Assembly (NCBI RefSeq): GCF_000092865.1
Contig: NC_014151.1
Span: forward strand, 2,604,001 to 2,668,000
Length of the DNA: 64,000 bases
Origin: Cellulomonas flavigena DSM 20109
GTDB taxonomy: Bacteria; Actinomycetota; Actinomycetes; Actinomycetales; Cellulomonadaceae
Direction: 5' to 3'
The notes under the pieces are model-generated. The model was not told the DNA's origin and did not search any database. It saw only the letters and a list, made by a program, of their open reading frames with translations. Positions 60,428 through 64,000 of the stretch are shown piece by piece. Position numbers and translations under genes: made by a program. The stretch's first letter is position 1, and every line of letters starts with the position of its first letter.

Positions 60428-63031
60428 TCACGGACGTCCTGCCACCACCTGGGCGCCGGTCGCCGCCGTCCAGCGGATCGCGCCCCCGTCGAACTCCTGC
60501 GTGCACCCGGCCGCCCCGTCGCAGGCCAGCACCGTCGTCCGCGGGTAGCCCAGGGCCGAACGCTCGGCCCCGAGCGAGCTCCACAGGCGGTGGATCTGCC
60601 CGCCGACGAGGTGCGCGCCGTGCACCGACGACGCGATCGCGCCGTACTGGAAGCGCTGCACGCAGCCGGCCGCCTGGTCGCAGGTGCCGGACGAGTCGAG
60701 GGCCTGCCCCAGGCCGGAGTCCGTGCCGCCGGAGCTGCGCCACCGCTCGAAGATCGGCCCGACCAGGAGCTGGGCGCCGCGTGCCTGCGTCCAGTCGACC
60801 GCGCCGCGCTCGAACTCCTGCACGCACGACGTCGTGCACGTCGGCGCCGTGGTCACGGGCCGCCCGAGGCGGGACTCGCCACCGGCCGCCTCCCACGCGT
60901 CGCGCACGGGACCCCACACCGCGTGCGCCCCGGCGGCGGGCGTCCACGCGACCGCGCCCCCGGTGAACGTCTGCGTGCACCCGGGAGCGGTGCAGGCGAG
61001 CACGGTGCTCGTGGGGAACCCGAGCGGCGAGGACGTGCCGCCGAGCGCGCGCCACCGGCTGTGGATCATGCCGCCGACCAGGTGAGCGCCCGTGGCGGGG
61101 CTCCACGCCACGGAGCCGCGCTGGAAGGTCTGCTCGCAGCCCTGCGTACCGCAGCCGAGCACGGTCGAGGTCGGCATGCCGATGCCTGCCTTCTCCACCC
61201 CGGACACGCGCCAACGCTCCCAGATCAGCCCGCCGACGAGCTGCGCCCCGGTGGCACCGGACCACGCGACCGCGCCGCGCTGGAAGCGCTGGACGCAGCC
61301 CGTCCCGGCGTCGCAGGCCTGCACGGTGCTCACGGGGTACCCGATGCCCGAGTCCAGCCCGCCCGAGGCGACCCACCTGCTGTAGATGATGCCGCCGATC
61401 AGGTGCGCGTCACCGCTGCCCGACCAGGCCATCGCGCCGCGGGCGAACCGCTGCAGGCAGCCCGTGGCCGGGCACTCCTCGAGGCTCTCCGTGGGCAGCC
61501 CGATGCCCTCGTGGATCCCGCCTGCGGCGGTCCACGCGGACGCCAGCGGCTCGGGGACCGCACGCGTGCCGGTGGACTGCGCCCACACCAGCAGGCCGTT
61601 GCGGAAGGACTGCGGGCACCCGAGGGTCGGGGAGCACGCCAGCGTGGTCGACGTCGGGTAGCCCAGGCTCGACGCGGGACCGCCGCGGGCCTGCCAGGCC
61701 GAGTGCAGGATCCCCCCGACCAGGTGCGCACCGGTCGCCGAGGACCACGCGATCGTGCCGCGCTGGAACGCCTGCGCACAGCCCACGCCGCCGTCGCAGC
61801 CGAGCACGGTCGACGTGGGGTAGCCGATGCCGGAGTCCAGGAGCCCGGACGCCGCCCAGCGCTGGTACAGCAGCCCGCCGACGAGGTGCGCGCCGGTGGC
61901 GGACGACCACGCGACCGCGCCCGACTGGAAGCGCTGCAGGCAGCCCGACGCCGGGCACGAGAGCACCGAGGTCGTGGGGTACCCGATGCCGGAGCCCGAC
62001 AGCCCGCCGGACGACGCCCAGCGCGCGTGGATCAACCCGCCTGCGGCACGGGCACCGGTCGACGGTGACCAGTACATGGTGCCGTTGCTGAAGCGCTGCG
62101 AGCACCCGTCGGGCCTCAGCCCGCAGCGCTGCGGCTCGACGGGGACGCCGAGGTCGCCACGGGGCCCGCCGAGCCGGTTCCACTCCTGCGTCATCTGGGG
62201 GCTCACGGAGTACCCGTGCGTGGGGCCGAACCAGTCGGTGAAGTAGTTCCAGAAGTTGCGGTTGCCGTACGACGAGCACGCGTCGCCCGTGCCGTAGCCC
62301 GCCGCGAGCGCCGCGCCGTTCGGCTGGTAGGGCGTGTAGTTGTACAGCCCGGCCGTCGCCTGGTTCTCGATGTGGACGGGCGACGAGCCGCACGCGGCGT
62401 TCGGGTGGAACCGCACGTTGTTCGTCATGCCGGCGCGGTGGGCGTACCGCGTGGGGTTGAGCTGGTAGTTCTTGAACTGCCACGCCGCCTGGTACACCTG
62501 GTTGAAGAACCCGTAGTACCGCGCGTCGCACGCCGCGGTGTCGGGGCAGCCGAAACCCATGGCCTTGCGGTACCGGGCGTCGGTCGCGGCCGCACCGGTC
62601 GTCGTGACCAGGCCCTGCTCCTTCTGCAGCGTGACCAGCAGCACCTGGGCGTTGATCCCGCAGCCGTGCGCGACCTTGGCGATGATCGCGGACGCGCGCT
62701 CGTCCGCACGGCCCGCGTAGCCGCCGCGGCACCGGTCGTCGGGCGCGCGGTCCTGCGTGGTCGTCCGGTAGTCCTTGAGACACGCCGCGCCGTCCGCGCC
62801 GATGCGGCAGCCGGAACCCTTCTCGTCCAGGAACTGCTGGACCGCGGCCTCGCCCATCCAGTCGCCGGCGAAGAAGACCTGGTCGCTGATGATGTTGCCG
62901 GGCCGGAAGTTCGCCAGGTCCGCGGCGGTCGCGCCGCCTGCGCCGGCGACGACGGCGCCGAGCGTGACAGCGGCGGCGAGCAGCAGCCGGCGCAGCAGCG
63001 CACCGGCCCACGGGGCACGACGCGGGGTCAC
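60428..63031 (-). CDS. secreted LGFP-repeat protein with lysozyme-like N-terminal domain
   Basis: An 867-residue protein. Signal peptide cut near GGATA|ADLA; residues 39-272 form a compact domain with six or more Cys and KVAHGCGINAQVLLVTLQKE followed by QGLVTTTG. Glu138 is placed like a transglycosylase/lysozyme catalytic Glu; this is inference. Related proteins are often annotated hemagglutinin or LGFP protein. Eleven repeats of about 53 residues follow (about 275-867), with the motif IGYPTSTVLGC repeated and a Cys pair in each. The GTG start overlaps the stop of the upstream lipoprotein gene. It probably cuts or binds peptidoglycan or its attached glycan. Confidence 0.88.
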   Translation of the reverse strand: MTPRRAPWAGALLRRLLLAAAVTLGAVVAGAGGATAADLANFRPGNIISDQVFFAGDWMGEAAVQQFLDEKGSGCRIGADGAACLKDYRTTTQDRAPDDRCRGGYAGRADERASAIIAKVAHGCGINAQVLLVTLQKEQGLVTTTGAAATDARYRKAMGFGCPDTAACDARYYGFFNQVYQAAWQFKNYQLNPTRYAHRAGMTNNVRFHPNAACGSSPVHIENQATAGLYNYTPYQPNGAALAAGYGTGDACSSYGNRNFWNYFTDWFGPTHGYSVSPQMTQEWNRLGGPRGDLGVPVEPQRCGLRPDGCSQRFSNGTMYWSPSTGARAAGGLIHARWASSGGLSGSGIGYPTTSVLSCPASGCLQRFQSGAVAWSSATGAHLVGGLLYQRWAASGLLDSGIGYPTSTVLGCDGGVGCAQAFQRGTIAWSSATGAHLVGGILHSAWQARGGPASSLGYPTSTTLACSPTLGCPQSFRNGLLVWAQSTGTRAVPEPLASAWTAAGGIHEGIGLPTESLEECPATGCLQRFARGAMAWSGSGDAHLIGGIIYSRWVASGGLDSGIGYPVSTVQACDAGTGCVQRFQRGAVAWSGATGAQLVGGLIWERWRVSGVEKAGIGMPTSTVLGCGTQGCEQTFQRGSVAWSPATGAHLVGGMIHSRWRALGGTSSPLGFPTSTVLACTAPGCTQTFTGGAVAWTPAAGAHAVWGPVRDAWEAAGGESRLGRPVTTAPTCTTSCVQEFERGAVDWTQARGAQLLVGPIFERWRSSGGTDSGLGQALDSSGTCDQAAGCVQRFQYGAIASSVHGAHLVGGQIHRLWSSLGAERSALGYPRTTVLACDGAAGCTQEFDGGAIRWTAATGAQVVAGRP

Positions 63032-63612
63032 GGGACCACGACCTCGACCGTCGCCGACGCCCCCGAGGCTGTCGGCGACTCGTACGTCACGCGCGCCGAC
63101 CACGTCCCCGACGACGCCCCGGCCGCGAGCTCCCCGCACGACGTGGACCCGGCGTCGGGCGTCGCGGGCTGCGACGCCGTGCGCGTCGTACCCGGCCCGG
63201 TGAGCGTGAGCGTGCACGTGCCGCCGCTCTCCACGAGGCCCTCGACGTAGGCGCCGACCGCGACGCGCGACGCGGCCACGTCCCACCCGGAGTAGGTGAC
63301 GACGACGGGTACGGCGCCGCGGCCGTCGGGGGGCTCCGCTCCCGGAGCGGGGGCGGGCTCGGGCGTCGGCTCGGGCGTCGGCGGCTGCGCGGACGCCTGG
63401 GGTGCGGGCGTGGTGGCCGTCGCGGTCGACGTCGGACCGGGCGTCGACGCGGTCGCGGACGCGGTCGTCGGCGCGGCGCCCTCGCGGGGGCCCGTCGTGC
63501 ACGCGGCGGCGAGCAGGACGAGCGCGAGCGAGGCGGCGCACGCGACGGCCCGGCGCGCGGGCACGCTGCGGCGCCCGGCTCGCCCGGCGGACGGTGACGG
63601 GGTCGCGCGCAT
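63028..63612 (-). CDS. lipoprotein, hypothetical
   Basis: A 194-residue secreted lipoprotein: basic head, hydrophobic core ending LVLLAAAC with lipid-anchored Cys38, a Thr/Ala/Pro linker to about 100 (PTPEPTPEPAPAPGAEPP), and a small beta-sandwich-like domain with VVTYSGWDVAASRVAVGAYV and a Cys pair (GGTCTLTL, GSTSCGEL). No family is recognised. ATG 63612 is chosen; in-frame ATGs at 63627 and 63639 would add 5 or 9 residues without changing the signal. It overlaps the LGFP gene in GTGA, so the three genes form an operon. It may anchor or assist the LGFP proteins. Confidence 0.8.
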   Translation of the reverse strand: MRATPSPSAGRAGRRSVPARRAVACAASLALVLLAAACTTGPREGAAPTTASATASTPGPTSTATATTPAPQASAQPPTPEPTPEPAPAPGAEPPDGRGAVPVVVTYSGWDVAASRVAVGAYVEGLVESGGTCTLTLTGPGTTRTASQPATPDAGSTSCGELAAGASSGTWSARVTYESPTASGASATVEVVVP

Positions 63613-63694
63613 GCAGGTGGATCTCATCAGACCTGCCATGCTGTCACCGGCCGCAAGGCCCCTCACCGCCCGACACGCGGACGAACCGGACAGG

Positions 63695-63700
63695 TACGAT
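63695..63700 (+). promoter_or_regulatory. -10 box of rmlB
   Basis: TACGAT. It predicts a leader of about 62 bases before the ATG at 63769, with AAAGG as ribosome site. The leader contains two copies of CGAACCGCC in tandem. Confidence 0.45.
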
Positions 63701-63768
63701 CGAGCTTTCCTCCGGCGCGTCGCCCCCCGCCGGGCGAACCGCCCGAACCGCCCGAAAGGTCCGTCCCC

Positions 63769-64000
63769 ATGCGCATGCTCGTCACCGGCGGAGCCGGCTT
63801 CATCGGCTCGAACTTCGTGCACCAGACGGTGCGCGAGAGGCCCGACGTGCACGTCACCGTGCTGGACGCCCTGACCTACGCCGGCGACGAGCGCAGCCTC
63901 GACCCGGTCGACGGGCGCGTCGTGCTCGCGAAGGGCGACGTCGCCGACCCGGACATCGTCGACCGGCTCGTCAAGGACGCGGACCTCGTCGTGCACTTCG
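63769..64000 (+). CDS. rmlB: dTDP-glucose 4,6-dehydratase, 3' end cut by window edge
   Basis: Second enzyme of dTDP-L-rhamnose synthesis: dTDP-glucose to dTDP-4-keto-6-deoxyglucose, NAD-dependent. The first 77 residues are visible: cofactor site TGGAGFIGSNFVH (6-18), DALTYAGDERSL, VVLAKGDVADPDIVDRLVKD and DLVVHF, an exact fit to RmlB. The catalytic Asp/Glu/Tyr/Lys lie right of the window. ATG 63769 with AAAGG 9 bases upstream is used; ATG 63775 is an alternative. It stands alone, 43 kb from rmlA, with its own promoter. Confidence 0.93.
   Translation, partial: MRMLVTGGAGFIGSNFVHQTVRERPDVHVTVLDALTYAGDERSLDPVDGRVVLAKGDVADPDIVDRLVKDADLVVHF

Noticed and set aside
57716..62068. 1450-codon plus-strand open frame over the LGFP genes
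   Set aside because: Low-complexity Arg/Ala/Gly/His translation; the minus strand has signal peptides, an amidase site and repeats.
60421..62200. possible satellite or CRISPR-like repeat
   Set aside because: The period of about 160 bases corresponds to the 53-residue LGFP protein repeats and has codon-level divergence, so it is coding.

Overview
The window comes from a very GC-rich actinobacterium. The mtrA-mtrB-lpqB block, WhiB2, DUF3499, Trm112 and WbbL-like genes, GTG/ATGA start-stop overlaps and strongly GC-biased third codon positions all point to Actinomycetota. The combination with LGFP-repeat wall proteins, a rhamnose pathway and no mycolate or arabinogalactan genes fits a Micrococcales organism of the Cellulomonas type (inference; no 16S rRNA is present). 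No rRNA, tRNA, insertion sequence, prophage or CRISPR array was seen.

Region 1 (1-11.0 kb) is conserved signalling and envelope housekeeping. The minus strand carries mtrA, mtrB and the 5' part of lpqB. Divergent to it is a translationally coupled plus-strand operon: a membrane protein with a Pro-rich head, DUF4129, DUF4350, a MoxR AAA+ ATPase and a DUF58 protein. A SpoIIM-like and an RDD membrane protein form a divergent pair.

Region 2 (11.0-23.0 kb) resembles the actinobacterial locus around whiB2 and the rhamnose genes: Trm112-like, an 84-residue zinc-ribbon protein, DUF3499, a degenerate metallopeptidase-fold protein, a WbbL-like rhamnosyltransferase, DUF5719, a 1196-residue membrane GT2, whiB2, TIGR03089, then rmlA, rmlD and rmlC. 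rmlB begins only at the far right edge (63.8 kb).

Region 3 (23.0-57.7 kb) is a large wall-polysaccharide locus. It holds about fifteen glycosyltransferase domains, two Wzx/MATE-like flippases, a Wzm/Wzt ABC exporter, two GDP-mannose dehydratase-like enzymes, polyprenyl-phosphate-sugar synthase-like GT2s with a DUF2304 partner, three large GT-C-like membrane proteins, a UbiA/PAP2 pair resembling the decaprenyl-phosphoribose module, and several fusion or degenerate enzymes. A coherent reading is that rhamnose and 6-deoxymannose-type nucleotide sugars feed cytosolic transferases, products are exported by Wzm/Wzt or flippases, and lipid-linked sugars are used outside by the GT-C proteins. A coiled-coil FkbM methyltransferase next to Wzt may cap chains.

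Region 4 (57.8-63.8 kb) is a three-gene operon for a lipoprotein and two secreted proteins with 11 and 8 LGFP-type repeats, one with a lysozyme-like head and one with a zinc amidase head.

Many starts lie 6-9 bases after a TANNNT -10 hexamer, so leaderless transcription appears common. This pattern was used to choose many starts.
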